64,000 bases of DNA from Marinimicrobium alkaliphilum (GTDB lineage: Bacteria; Pseudomonadota; Gammaproteobacteria; Pseudomonadales; Cellvibrionaceae), in contig NZ_QGMQ01000001.1 in NCBI RefSeq assembly GCF_003259155.1, positions 1 to 64,000 on the forward strand, read 5' to 3'. The notes beneath the pieces are model-generated. The model was not told the DNA's origin. It saw nothing but the letters and a program-made list of their open reading frames with translations, and searched no databases. The first letter of the stretch is position 1, and each line of letters starts with the position of its first letter. Both the position numbers and the translations under genes were made by a program. Shown here in pieces: positions 32,903 through 41,374 of the stretch.

Positions 32903-33859
32903 ATGCACGCGACACTCCCGCTTCTGGAAGCGACCGACTTTCCGGTGATCCATCGCAGCCGGCTGGAAACCCTGCAGGTGAATCTGGGCTACCTGTGCAA
33001 CCAGACCTGTGTGCACTGCCACGTGAACGCCGGGCCCACGCGCAAGGAAATGATGACTGACGACAATGTGGCGACGGTCATGGAGGTACTCAAGGCTCAG
33101 GGCATTCAGACGCTGGACCTGACCGGCGGCGCCCCGGAAATGCACTGGCGGTTTCGCGACCTGGTGCGCGAAGCCCGGAAGCAGGGCGTGCATGTGATTG
33201 ACCGCTGTAACCTGACCATTCTGGAAGAACCGGGCTACGAAACTGTGGCCGAGTTTCTCGCCGAACAGCAAGTGGAGGTGATTGCCTCCATGCCATGCTA
33301 CTCCCCGGAGAACGTGGACAAGCAGCGGGGCAAAGGCGTGTTCGACAAAAGCATCGCCGCCCTGCAACGGCTCAATGCCCTGGGCTACGGCATGCCCGAC
33401 AGCGGCTTATCCCTCAACCTGGTGTACAACCCGCTCGGCCCCAGCCTGCCGCCCAATCAACAACAGCTGGAAGCGGACTACAAGCGCGAGCTGAAAAAAC
33501 ACTTCAATATTGAATTCGGCCAGCTGTTCACCCTGGTCAATATGCCCATCCAGCGCTTCGGCAGCATGCTGATTTCCAAAGGGCAGTTTGCCGACTATAT
33601 GCAGGTACTCAAAGACGCCTACGTGCCCACCAACCTGGACAACGTCATGTGCCGCACCATGGTCAGCGTCGATTGGCAGGGCAACCTGCACGACTGCGAC
33701 TTCAATCAGATGCTGCAATTGCCGCTGATCGGCTCTGACGCCCAACACCTGAAAGATCTGCTGAGCCAGAATCTGGAAGGACGGGAAATTTATATTGCCG
33801 ACCATTGCTACGGCTGTACCGCCGGACAGGGCAGCAGCTGCGGCGGCGCGCTCAGTTAA
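32903..33859 (+). CDS. arsS: Arsenosugar biosynthesis radical SAM protein ArsS
   Basis: A 318-residue radical SAM enzyme. The [4Fe-4S] motif CNQTCVHC (Cys32, Cys36, Cys39) binds the cluster that cleaves S-adenosylmethionine, and the C-terminal cysteine-rich part (HCYGCTAGQGSSCGG) is diagnostic of the ArsS group. ArsS is linked to formation of arsenosugars from dimethylated arsenic. Some homologues use selenocysteine, but here all positions are Cys codons. An ArsM methyltransferase is not in the window. AGGAG precedes the ATG at 32903, and the next gene follows after ten bases. Confidence 0.88.
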   Translation: MHATLPLLEATDFPVIHRSRLETLQVNLGYLCNQTCVHCHVNAGPTRKEMMTDDNVATVMEVLKAQGIQTLDLTGGAPEMHWRFRDLVREARKQGVHVIDRCNLTILEEPGYETVAEFLAEQQVEVIASMPCYSPENVDKQRGKGVFDKSIAALQRLNALGYGMPDSGLSLNLVYNPLGPSLPPNQQQLEADYKRELKKHFNIEFGQLFTLVNMPIQRFGSMLISKGQFADYMQVLKDAYVPTNLDNVMCRTMVSVDWQGNLHDCDFNQMLQLPLIGSDAQHLKDLLSQNLEGREIYIADHCYGCTAGQGSSCGGALS

Positions 33860-33869
33860 AGGAAAGACC

Positions 33870-36020
33870 ATGAAACGATTATTGGTCGTCGGTGTGATTG
33901 TCGCGCTGATCGCCGCCTACTTCGGCTTCGATCTGCAGCAGTACCTCACCCTGGATGAATTCCGGGCACGGCAGAACCAGTTTGCCGAATTGTTGGCGGC
34001 GCACCCGGTGTTGGTGCCGGCGCTGTTCTTTGTCTTTTATGTGGTGGTGACCGGCCTGAGTTTGCCCGGCGCCACGGTCATGACCATCGCTGCCGGCGCA
34101 CTGTTCGGCTTGTGGCAGGGGCTCTTGCTGGTCTCTTTTGCATCGTCCATTGGCGCGACCCTGGCGTTTCTGGTCTCCCGTTTTTTATTGCGTGACTTTG
34201 TGCAAGGCCGCTTTGGCGATCGCCTCAAGGCGGTCAACCGCGGCGTGGACAAAGACGGCGCCTTTTACCTGTTTACCCTACGCCTGGTGCCGCTGTTCCC
34301 CTTCTTTGTGATCAATCTGGCCATGGGCATGACCCGGCTCAAGACCTGGACCTTTTACTGGGTCAGTCAGGTGGGCATGCTCGCCGGGACCTTTGTGTAC
34401 GTCAACGCCGGCACCCAATTGGCACAGATTGAGAGAATTGGTGATGTGTTCTCTTTGCAACTACTCGGCTCCTTTGTGCTTATTGGCATTTTCCCATGGA
34501 TCGCCAAGGCGATTGTGGGGCTGGTGCGCCGCGGCCGCGTCTACCGCCAATGGAAAAAGCCCCGCCACTTTGACCGCAACCTGGTGGTGATCGGTGCCGG
34601 TGCGGGCGGTCTGGTGTCGGCTTATATTGCGGCGGCGGTCAAAGCCAAAGTCACACTGGTGGAAGCCCACAAAATGGGTGGCGACTGCCTCAACTACGGC
34701 TGTATGCCCAGCAAGGCCCTGATCAAAAGCGCCAAGGTGGCGCACCAGATGCAGAACGCCGAACAGTACGGTCTGGCCTCCGCCCAACCGCAATTCAGCT
34801 TTCGTTCGGTGATGGCGCGCATTCAACAGGTGATCAAAAAAGTGGAGCCCCACGACAGCGTGGAACGCTACACCAGCCTGGGCGTCGATGTGCTCCAGGG
34901 TTACGCCAGGATCATCGACCCCTGGACCGTGGAGGTGGCACTGAATGACGGCGGCACCCAGCGCCTGACCACCCGCAGCATCGTGATTGCCGCCGGTGCG
35001 AGTCCCTTTGTGCCGCCACTGCCGGGCCTGAACGAAACCGGCTATGTCACCAGCGATACGCTATGGGAGCAGTTTGCCGAGCGGGACGAACCGCCCAAGC
35101 GGTTGGTGGTGCTCGGCGGTGGCCCCATCGGTTGCGAGCTTGCCCAGAGTTTCGCCCGCCTGGGTTCGCAGGTCAGTCAGGTGGAAATGGGCGGACGCAT
35201 CATGGCGCGCGAAGAGCCGGAAGTGTCCACGCTGGTGACCGAATCACTCAGCGCCGATGGTGTGGATGTTTTGACCGGCCACAAGGCCCTGCGCTGTGAG
35301 CTGCACGAGGGGGAAAAGTCCCTGGTGGTCGAACAGGACGGCGAAGAAAAGCGTCTGATGTTTGATGAGCTATTGGTGGCGGTGGGTCGGCAGGCGCGGC
35401 TCACCGGCTACGGACTGGAAGCGCTGGGTATTCGCACCGATAAGACGGTGGAAACCAACGAGTATCTGGAAACTCTCTACCCGAATATCTACGCCGCTGG
35501 CGATGTGGCCGGGCCCTACCAGTTTACCCACACCGCAGCACACATGGCCTGGTTCGCCTCGGTAAACGCGCTCTTTGGGCAGTTCAAACGCTTCAAGGTG
35601 GATTACTCAGTGATTCCCTGGACCACCTTTGTGGACCCGGAAGTGGCCCGGGTGGGCATCAACGAACTGGAGGCCCAGGAACAGGGCATCCAGTACGAGG
35701 TGGCCCGCTACGACCTGGATGACCTGGACCGCGCCATTGCCGAAAGCAGCACCACCGGTTTTGTCAAAGTGCTGACCGTACCGGGCAAGGACAAGATCCT
35801 CGGCGCGACCATTGTGGGCGCCCATGCCAGCGATCTGCTGGCGGAGTTTGTGCTGGCCATGCGTCACGGGCTGGGGCTCAACAAAATCCTGGGCACTATC
35901 CACACTTATCCCACCTGGGCAGAGGCCAACAAGTTTGCCGCCGGGGAGTGGAAAAAAGCCCACAAGCCTGAGGGCTTGTTGCGTTGGCTGGAGCGCTACC
36001 ACCGCTGGCGGCGGGGGTGA
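33870..36020 (+). CDS. TVP38/TMEM64 membrane domain fused to a mercuric-reductase-like flavoprotein
   Basis: A 716-residue fusion. Residues 1 to about 225 form a SNARE-associated/TVP38 membrane domain (GLSLPGATVMTIAAGALFGL, LVPLFPFFVINLAMGMT). From about residue 235 a class I pyridine nucleotide-disulfide oxidoreductase follows: VVIGAGAGGLVSAYI, the redox-active CLNYGC (GGDCLNYGCMPSKALIKSA), VVLGGGPIGCELAQSF, and the C-terminal HTYPTWAE with the His-Glu pair. Fusions and neighbours of this kind occur in arsenosugar loci; the substrate is unknown. The ATG at 33870 lies after GGAAAG, ten bases past arsS, so both are probably co-transcribed. The next gene is convergent and begins its stop four bases away. 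Confidence 0.85.
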   Translation: MKRLLVVGVIVALIAAYFGFDLQQYLTLDEFRARQNQFAELLAAHPVLVPALFFVFYVVVTGLSLPGATVMTIAAGALFGLWQGLLLVSFASSIGATLAFLVSRFLLRDFVQGRFGDRLKAVNRGVDKDGAFYLFTLRLVPLFPFFVINLAMGMTRLKTWTFYWVSQVGMLAGTFVYVNAGTQLAQIERIGDVFSLQLLGSFVLIGIFPWIAKAIVGLVRRGRVYRQWKKPRHFDRNLVVIGAGAGGLVSAYIAAAVKAKVTLVEAHKMGGDCLNYGCMPSKALIKSAKVAHQMQNAEQYGLASAQPQFSFRSVMARIQQVIKKVEPHDSVERYTSLGVDVLQGYARIIDPWTVEVALNDGGTQRLTTRSIVIAAGASPFVPPLPGLNETGYVTSDTLWEQFAERDEPPKRLVVLGGGPIGCELAQSFARLGSQVSQVEMGGRIMAREEPEVSTLVTESLSADGVDVLTGHKALRCELHEGEKSLVVEQDGEEKRLMFDELLVAVGRQARLTGYGLEALGIRTDKTVETNEYLETLYPNIYAAGDVAGPYQFTHTAAHMAWFASVNALFGQFKRFKVDYSVIPWTTFVDPEVARVGINELEAQEQGIQYEVARYDLDDLDRAIAESSTTGFVKVLTVPGKDKILGATIVGAHASDLLAEFVLAMRHGLGLNKILGTIHTYPTWAEANKFAAGEWKKAHKPEGLLRWLERYHRWRRG

Positions 36021-36024
36021 GGGC

Positions 36025-36693
36025 TCAGTCGAGAGCCGAGATGGCGGCGGCCATCTGCAACCTGGCGAGATCAGTGAAGGACGCGTCCGTGTTGAGCACG
36101 GACAGTTCGGTGCACGCCAGAACCGTATTCTCGTACCTGGCCAGAAGCTTCTCCATGGCGATTTTCAGGCGTTGCGAATACCCCCTGGCAAAGACTTCCA
36201 GCCGCAGGCCGTCCAGGGCCAGGATGTCAGCGGTGCGGGGAAAATCGACCTCGATCTGCTTTTCCTCGAAGTACTCGGCCAGCTGGTCGGACTGCATGGT
36301 GTGGCGTGTACCCACCAGGGTAATACGCGTGGTGCCGCTGGCTTCAAGGGCTGAGATTCCGAACCTGAGCGGGTGAACGATTTTCGCGTGCACTTTGCTG
36401 GGCAGGTCCAGCCTGTCGATGGCGGCGTGCAAGGTGATATTCGGAAGCAGATAAACAACGGCCGCTGTAGCCTCAAGCTCTTCAAATAGGGCGTCCAGTA
36501 AGCGTTTCAGGACAATATAATTGTCAGGCAAACTGGCATTGAGGCGCTCAAAATCCGTAGCCACCCGTTGCAGCGGACAAGCTCCATGCCTGCCCTGATG
36601 GAGGCCGTAGAGCCTGTTCAGTTCCCTCTGGTAGAAGTCACTTGCCTTTTCACTCAGAGTCGGCATCGCGATCTTTCTGGCGAGCTTATTCAC
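36025..36693 (-). CDS. Asp/Glu racemase-superfamily protein in an ergothioneine operon
   Basis: A 222-residue protein of the aspartate/glutamate racemase fold, closest in outline to YgeA-type racemases: LVGTRHTMQSDQLAEYF (about 127-142) and ACTELS with Cys194 are recognisable. The first catalytic cysteine expected in a CNT motif is replaced: the site reads LLPNITLH (Pro84-Asn85-Ile86-Thr87). A one-base racemase or an arylmalonate-decarboxylase-like reaction is therefore possible, or loss of activity. It starts with GTG overlapping the egtD stop (GTGA), so it is translated with egtBD. A downstream ATG at 36666 is an alternative start. Its role is unknown. Confidence 0.75.
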   Translation of the reverse strand: MNKLARKIAMPTLSEKASDFYQRELNRLYGLHQGRHGACPLQRVATDFERLNASLPDNYIVLKRLLDALFEELEATAAVVYLLPNITLHAAIDRLDLPSKVHAKIVHPLRFGISALEASGTTRITLVGTRHTMQSDQLAEYFEEKQIEVDFPRTADILALDGLRLEVFARGYSQRLKIAMEKLLARYENTVLACTELSVLNTDASFTDLARLQMAAAISALD

Positions 36694-37637
36694 TGGCGCT
36701 TTAGAATGTAGTCGGCGAAGTAGCCGTTGGAATCGGTTATGCGTCTGTCGAGGGTGAAGTCGGTCCCGGCGATGATCCGCTTCAGGGTAGCCTCGTCGTA
36801 CTTCCTCGAAATCTCCGTGTGGATTTTCTCGCCTTCACTGAATCTGAAGCTTTTTTTTAAACTCTTGATGTAGACAGATTGCTCGGCCGTAGAAACCAGA
36901 AAACTGTAGGCGATGCCTTCGTTTTCATTGTACTCGGGCCGGTGTGAGAAGTTATCCGGGACGAAGTTGGCGCCCAGTTCGCGGTTGATGCGCTCCAGTA
37001 GGTTGAGGTTGAAACGTGCGGTGATCCCGGCGGCGTCGTTGTAGGCGGGCAATACGATATTGCGGGATTTCTTCAAGTCGACACCCAGCAGTAACAGGTC
37101 GCCGGGTTTGATATTGGCGCCGAGCTGATAAATAAAATCTGTCGCTTCATCATCGGACAGGTTGCCGATACTGGACCCCAGAAACATGACAATGATTTTG
37201 TGAGGGGTGTCTTTCATTCCGGCCAGGGCGTCGACGTACAACGCCTGTGTCGTATTGATATCCAGATCGGGCATTTCGGTAACTAGAGATTTTTCCAGGT
37301 GATCGAGGATGTTCTTCGAGATATCCACAGGCTGGTAAGTAAAATCATGGCCCTTGTCCAGCAGTTTTCTGAGTAGCCTTTTTGATTTCTTGCCGTCGCC
37401 GGACCCCAGCTCAATTATTTCGAAATAGTTACTTTCTGCTACATCCAGGGCATCGATGATTTCCTGTGTCTTGTTTCTGAATATCTCGTCCTCGGCCTCG
37501 GTAATGTAATACTCCGGCATGGCCATGATTTGCTGGAACAGTTCGTCACCCCGGACATCGTAAAAATAGTGGGATGGCAGCGATTTCTGCGCGGCGCTTA
37601 ACCCCGCTTCAATATCCTGTCTGAATTGCTCGATCAT
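36690..37637 (-). CDS. egtD: L-histidine N-alpha-methyltransferase EgtD
   Basis: A 315-residue SAM-dependent methyltransferase that makes hercynine from histidine in ergothioneine biosynthesis. The family signatures are SHYFYDVRGDELFQQIMAMP, YYITEAEDEIF and the SAM-binding IIELGSGDGKKSKRLL, with VMFLGSSIGNL and LLLGVDLKKS downstream. Length matches the family (about 320). It lies ten bases after egtB and overlaps the racemase-like gene. With EgtB it supplies the sulfoxide intermediate; an EgtE-type C-S lyase is not in the window. Confidence 0.93.
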   Translation of the reverse strand: MIEQFRQDIEAGLSAAQKSLPSHYFYDVRGDELFQQIMAMPEYYITEAEDEIFRNKTQEIIDALDVAESNYFEIIELGSGDGKKSKRLLRKLLDKGHDFTYQPVDISKNILDHLEKSLVTEMPDLDINTTQALYVDALAGMKDTPHKIIVMFLGSSIGNLSDDEATDFIYQLGANIKPGDLLLLGVDLKKSRNIVLPAYNDAAGITARFNLNLLERINRELGANFVPDNFSHRPEYNENEGIAYSFLVSTAEQSVYIKSLKKSFRFSEGEKIHTEISRKYDEATLKRIIAGTDFTLDRRITDSNGYFADYILKRQ

Positions 37638-37647
37638 CGTACTCTCT

Positions 37648-38805
37648 TCATCGTTGACGCTCGGCCAGCCTGATTCCAGAGAATTGCCATTGCAGGTGCG
37701 GATGGAAAAAATTGCGGTAAGTCGGGCGGCTGTGGTGTTTCGGCGTCGCGACCGAGGCGCCGCGCAGGACCATCTGGTTGATCATGAACTTGCCGTTGTA
37801 CTCCCCGACAGCGTCCTCACCGATCGAGAATCCCGGGTAGGGTAGGTAGGCGGAATTGGTCCATTCCCAGCGCTTGCCCCAGGGCAAATGCGCGCTGGCC
37901 ACTTCCCATTCGAATTCCGTGGGCAGGCGTTTGCCTTTCCAGCTGGCGAATGCATTGGCTTCGTAGAAGGAGACGTGGCAGAGCATGGCCTCAGGGTTCA
38001 CTGGCTGCAGTCCGGCGAAGGTGTAGTAATGCCAGTGACCGTTGATCCTGAGCCAGTACAGCGGGGCCCTGATGCCGCTTTCCTGCAGCCAGTGCCAGCC
38101 GTCATCCAGCCAGTATTGGAACTTTTCGTAACCGCCGTCTTCGATGAAATCCAGGTACTCTGCGTTTGTGACCAGCGCCCTGTCGATGCTGTAGGCATTC
38201 AGATAAACCTTGTGCCGGTTGCATTCATTGTCGAAATGAAAGCCGTCACCGGTGTGGCCGACTTCGTAGAGGCCTTCATTGATGTCAAGCTGGCCGAGCG
38301 TCGTGTTGGCGTCGTTGACAAGATTCAGGCCTTCGCCGTAGGAGGGGTATAACGAGTTTCGGGACAGGACGTACTTGAGGTCGGTTAAAAACAGTTCCTG
38401 ATGCTGCTGCTCGTGGTTGATGCCGAGGATGGTGAGTGCCTCTACGGCCGGGTCGGAGCGGCTTTCTAGCAGAGACCGCATCTGGTCATCGATAAAATTT
38501 CGGTAGGCGGACACCGTGTCCATGCTCGGTACGCTGATGTCTCCGCGGGAATCCCTGGCGATACGATCCCCTACGTGGTTATAGTAGCTGTTGAACAGGA
38601 ATCCGAATGTCGGGTCGAACTCCCGGTAATCGCCAACGTATTTTTTAAGGATCATTTCTTCGAAGAACCAACTCGTGTGCGCCAGGTTCCATTTCGGCGG
38701 ACTGGCATAGTCAATGACCTGAGTGTTGCATAAATTCTCAGGCACGGGGGAGCAGAGGGTTTCACTCACCTGTCGAGTATTTTTATATTTTTCGGCTAGT
38801 GGCAT
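37648..38805 (-). CDS. egtB: Hercynylcysteine sulfoxide synthase EgtB
   Basis: A 385-residue non-haem iron enzyme that joins hercynine to a thiol (cysteine or gamma-glutamylcysteine) with oxygen. The DinB-like N-terminal domain provides the iron-binding histidines His43 (NLAHTSWFFEE) and His131/His135 (NHEQQHQE), and the C-terminal FGE-sulfatase domain includes VSFYEANAFASWKGKRLPTE and VLRGASVATPKHHSRPTYRNF. It is first in the egtB-egtD-racemase operon. Which thiol it uses is not readable from these motifs. Confidence 0.93.
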   Translation of the reverse strand: MPLAEKYKNTRQVSETLCSPVPENLCNTQVIDYASPPKWNLAHTSWFFEEMILKKYVGDYREFDPTFGFLFNSYYNHVGDRIARDSRGDISVPSMDTVSAYRNFIDDQMRSLLESRSDPAVEALTILGINHEQQHQELFLTDLKYVLSRNSLYPSYGEGLNLVNDANTTLGQLDINEGLYEVGHTGDGFHFDNECNRHKVYLNAYSIDRALVTNAEYLDFIEDGGYEKFQYWLDDGWHWLQESGIRAPLYWLRINGHWHYYTFAGLQPVNPEAMLCHVSFYEANAFASWKGKRLPTEFEWEVASAHLPWGKRWEWTNSAYLPYPGFSIGEDAVGEYNGKFMINQMVLRGASVATPKHHSRPTYRNFFHPHLQWQFSGIRLAERQR

Positions 38806-38966
38806 GACGGGCTAGGTTACCTCTGACTTACATCGTTATCCGACGCTTGACATTCCATGAGGTTAAAGTCGAATCATTCACGGGTCTGTGCGATGGCGCA
38901 CGGATTCAAAGTTGGCAGTGTAAGAATCCCGAGCGCGGCGTCAGTCTACCTTGATTCTCTACCAGG

Positions 38967-39146
38967 GTGACGAACAGGTGTGGTTCAGCGTTGCCCAATC
39001 CCGACGGCAACCATTGGAGCGGCCAGTTTGGTGTTGGGACGGCCTCGGTGTTGTTACTCTTGGGTCTGATGGTATGGACCGGCGTCGACAAAATGCTGGA
39101 GACCTGGGCGCTGACCTGGCTGCCCGACTGGGCTATCATGCTCTGA
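38967..39146 (+). pseudogene. 3' remnant resembling a CcdA-type membrane protein (or short ORF)
   Basis: A 59-codon frame from a GTG at 38967 ends in TASVLLLLGLMVWTGVDK, MLETWALTW and LPDWAIML. The last 40 residues look like the final helix and tail of a CcdA/DsbD-type cytochrome c biogenesis membrane protein, which often sits in arsenosugar loci. The rest of that gene is absent; upstream is the egtB promoter region. I favour a truncated remnant, though a real one-helix protein cannot be excluded. Confidence 0.4.
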
Positions 39147-39167
39147 CCATTCACAACGGGAGCGCTT

Positions 39168-39779
39168 GTGCGTATTACGCTGTCCATTCTGGCCAAGGCA
39201 CCGGTGCCGGGCTATGCCAAAACCCGGTTGATCCCCGTTCTGGGGCCCGAGGGGGCGGCTCAGGTCGCCCGGCAGTTGTTGGACCAGACCCTGACGGCTG
39301 CGGCAGATGCGCGCATCAGTGAGCGCCGTTTGTGGGTAGCGCCCGCTTATGCCGACCCCGGTTGGCGCTCCGTGGAGATCCCCGATGGGTTTACCCTGTC
39401 GGATCAGGGGGAGGGTGACCTGGGCGAACGTCTTGCGCGGGTCACTCAGCAGAGCCTGAGCGGGTCGGACGGGGTGTTGCTGAGCGGTACCGACTGTGTT
39501 GACAGTCGAGCGTCGCTGTTTGAGCAGGCCGCCGGACACTTGCGGGATCACGATGCGGTACTTTACCCCGCCGCCGATGGGGGCTATGCGCTGCTGGGGT
39601 TGCGCCAGTATCACCCGTCCCTGTTTTCCGACATGCCCTGGAGCACCGCCGAGGTGGGTGCCATCACCCTGGCGCGTATCCGGGCGTTGGGCTGGTCCTG
39701 TTATCGCGGTGCGGTGCTCAATGATATCGATGAACCGGCAGATCTGGTATTCCTCGATAAGGCGCAGGACACATCGTGA
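39168..39779 (+). CDS. TIGR04282-type glycosyltransferase (DUF2064)
   Basis: A 203-residue protein with a nucleotide-sugar transferase fold: ILAKAPVPGYAKTRLIP is the family N-terminal signature, GTDCVD replaces a DxD-type metal motif and LNDIDEPADL is typical of the C-terminus. Family members sit beside TIGR04283-type glycosyltransferases in arsenosugar and related loci. The gene starts with GTG and overlaps the next start by four bases (GTGA), so the two are coupled. The sugar donor is unknown. Confidence 0.82.
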   Translation: MRITLSILAKAPVPGYAKTRLIPVLGPEGAAQVARQLLDQTLTAAADARISERRLWVAPAYADPGWRSVEIPDGFTLSDQGEGDLGERLARVTQQSLSGSDGVLLSGTDCVDSRASLFEQAAGHLRDHDAVLYPAADGGYALLGLRQYHPSLFSDMPWSTAEVGAITLARIRALGWSCYRGAVLNDIDEPADLVFLDKAQDTS

Positions 39780-40465
39780 GTATTTTCCTGTCGGTCATTC
39801 TGCCTGTCTATAACGAGTCTGAGCAGCTGCCAGAATTGTTGAGCCATTTGGGTCGGGCTTTGCCTGCCGGGGCGGAAGTGATTTTTGTCGATGGTGGCAG
39901 TACCGATGACAGTGCTGCCCTGGTTCGGGCCGCAGGATTTTTGTGTCTCGAGAGTGAATCCGGTCGGGCCCGTCAGATGAATGCCGGCGCGCAGCGGGCC
40001 CAGGGGGATCTGTTGCTGTTTATGCACGCCGATTGTCGCTTGCCGATCATGGACTGGTCGCAACTGATCGAGCGACTGGAGCACGGCGGGTGTGTCTGGG
40101 GGCGTTTTGATGTACACATTGAGGGGCGCTCGCGCCTGTTGCCGATGGTGGCAAGGGCTATGAACCTGCGCTCGCGCTTGACGGGGATTGCCACGGGTGA
40201 CCAGGGCATTTTTATCTGGCGGTCCGTGTTCGAGGCAGAAGGCGGCTTTGCTGATCAGCCCTTAATGGAGGACGTGGAGTTATCCAGGCGGCTCAAGCGT
40301 CGGTCCCGCCCCCTGTGTATCAGGAAGAAAATCAGCACCTCGGGCCGCCAGTGGGATCAGCGCGGCGTCTGGCGCACCATCTTGTTGATGTGGCGCCTGC
40401 GTTGGGCCTACTGGCGCGGGGCCGACCCGGCAGTCTTGTTGCGCCGTTACCGTTACCGGGATTAG
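39776..40465 (+). CDS. TIGR04283-type arsenosugar biosynthesis glycosyltransferase
   Basis: A 229-residue GT2-family transferase. The start ILPVYNESEQLPELL, the VDGGSTDDSA loop and FMHADCRLP (metal-binding HADC in place of DxD) are diagnostic; ATGDQGIFIWRSVFEAEGGF, PLMEDVELSRRL and KKISTSGRQW complete the catalytic part. The group is annotated as arsenosugar-associated because of linkage to ArsS. It overlaps the preceding gene by four bases and the convergent mtnP gene by four bases. The shift from the arsS gene by 3 kb suggests that the locus has been interrupted. Confidence 0.85.
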   Translation: MSIFLSVILPVYNESEQLPELLSHLGRALPAGAEVIFVDGGSTDDSAALVRAAGFLCLESESGRARQMNAGAQRAQGDLLLFMHADCRLPIMDWSQLIERLEHGGCVWGRFDVHIEGRSRLLPMVARAMNLRSRLTGIATGDQGIFIWRSVFEAEGGFADQPLMEDVELSRRLKRRSRPLCIRKKISTSGRQWDQRGVWRTILLMWRLRWAYWRGADPAVLLRRYRYRD

Positions 40466-41322
40466 CGCAACAACACCTCCACGGTTTCCTTCAGCGCATC
40501 ACTCATGGCATCCAGCGGCGTTACCAACGACTGCTGCAACGCTGTGTGGGCCATGGAGTCGGGCTGGGCGTTGGCGATCAGACCAATGGCGCTGAGCGCG
40601 ATACGCTGGGCGCGTTCGGCGTTTTGCATCAGGTTCTGCAAGGCCATGTTGGCATTGACGTGAGCCTCCTTGGGGTGCCAGCAATCGAAGTCGGTCACCA
40701 TGGCCAGAGAGGCGTAAGCCATCTGTGCTTCGCGCGCCAGTTTGGCCTCGGGCATGTTGGTCATGCCGATCACATCGGCGTTCATGCTGCGGTACCAGTG
40801 CGACTCCGCCAGGGTGGAAAACTGCGGCCCCTCCATACACACATAGGTGCCTTTGCGATGCAGTTTTAGGGTGCTGTCGGTGGCCAGCACGGCGTCTGCC
40901 AGAAGGCCGTGGAGTGCAGAACACACCGGCTCCGCCATGGAGACGTGGGCCACTGCGCCGCCACCGAAAAAGGTATTGCGGCGCTGGCGGGTCATATCGA
41001 TGTACTGGTCGGGCAGCAGCATATCCAGGGGCGCGATTTCTTCCTTGAGCGAACCGACCGCAGAGAAAGACAGGAGATAGCGCACACCCAGAGACTTGAG
41101 CGCAAAAATATTGGCCGCATAGGGCACTTCTCCCGGCAGTAGCCGATGGCCGCGCCCATGACGGGCCAGAAAAGCCACCGGCACGCCGTGGATATCCCCG
41201 GTGACAATGGCATCGGAGGGCGTACCGTAGGGCGTGGTCACGCGGTGTTCTTTCGGGTTGGTCAGGGCGTCCATCTGGTAGAGGCCGCTGCCGCCGAGGA
41301 TGCCGATTCGCGCTTGGGTCAT
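40462..41322 (-). CDS. mtnP: S-methyl-5'-thioadenosine phosphorylase
   Basis: A 286-residue purine nucleoside phosphorylase-family enzyme that releases adenine and 5-methylthioribose-1-phosphate. IGILGGSGLYQM, FLARHGRGHRLLPGEVPYAANI, CMEGPQFSTLAES and MTNMPEAKLAREAQMAYASL are family blocks. The active-site loop reads TDFDCW, as in adenine-specific MTAP (two Asp), rather than the TNxAAG type of the thioinosine enzymes; preference for methylthioadenosine is therefore likely. The ATG at 41322 is used because AGGAAC precedes it and the conserved domain starts there. Confidence 0.88.
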   Translation of the reverse strand: MTQARIGILGGSGLYQMDALTNPKEHRVTTPYGTPSDAIVTGDIHGVPVAFLARHGRGHRLLPGEVPYAANIFALKSLGVRYLLSFSAVGSLKEEIAPLDMLLPDQYIDMTRQRRNTFFGGGAVAHVSMAEPVCSALHGLLADAVLATDSTLKLHRKGTYVCMEGPQFSTLAESHWYRSMNADVIGMTNMPEAKLAREAQMAYASLAMVTDFDCWHPKEAHVNANMALQNLMQNAERAQRIALSAIGLIANAQPDSMAHTALQQSLVTPLDAMSDALKETVEVLLR

Positions 41323-41374
41323 GGCGTTGTTCCTGGTCAGTGGGTTGGTTTGGGCACCTTTTTGTCGGGGGCCG

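Noticed and set aside
33787-33859. Selenocysteine in ArsS
   Set aside because: Some relatives of this family use Sec, but all C-terminal positions here are Cys codons and the stop is TAA.
40462-41322. S-methyl-5'-thioinosine phosphorylase (MTIP) as the product
   Set aside because: The TDFDCW loop is that of adenine-specific MTAP; MTIP has a different residue set.
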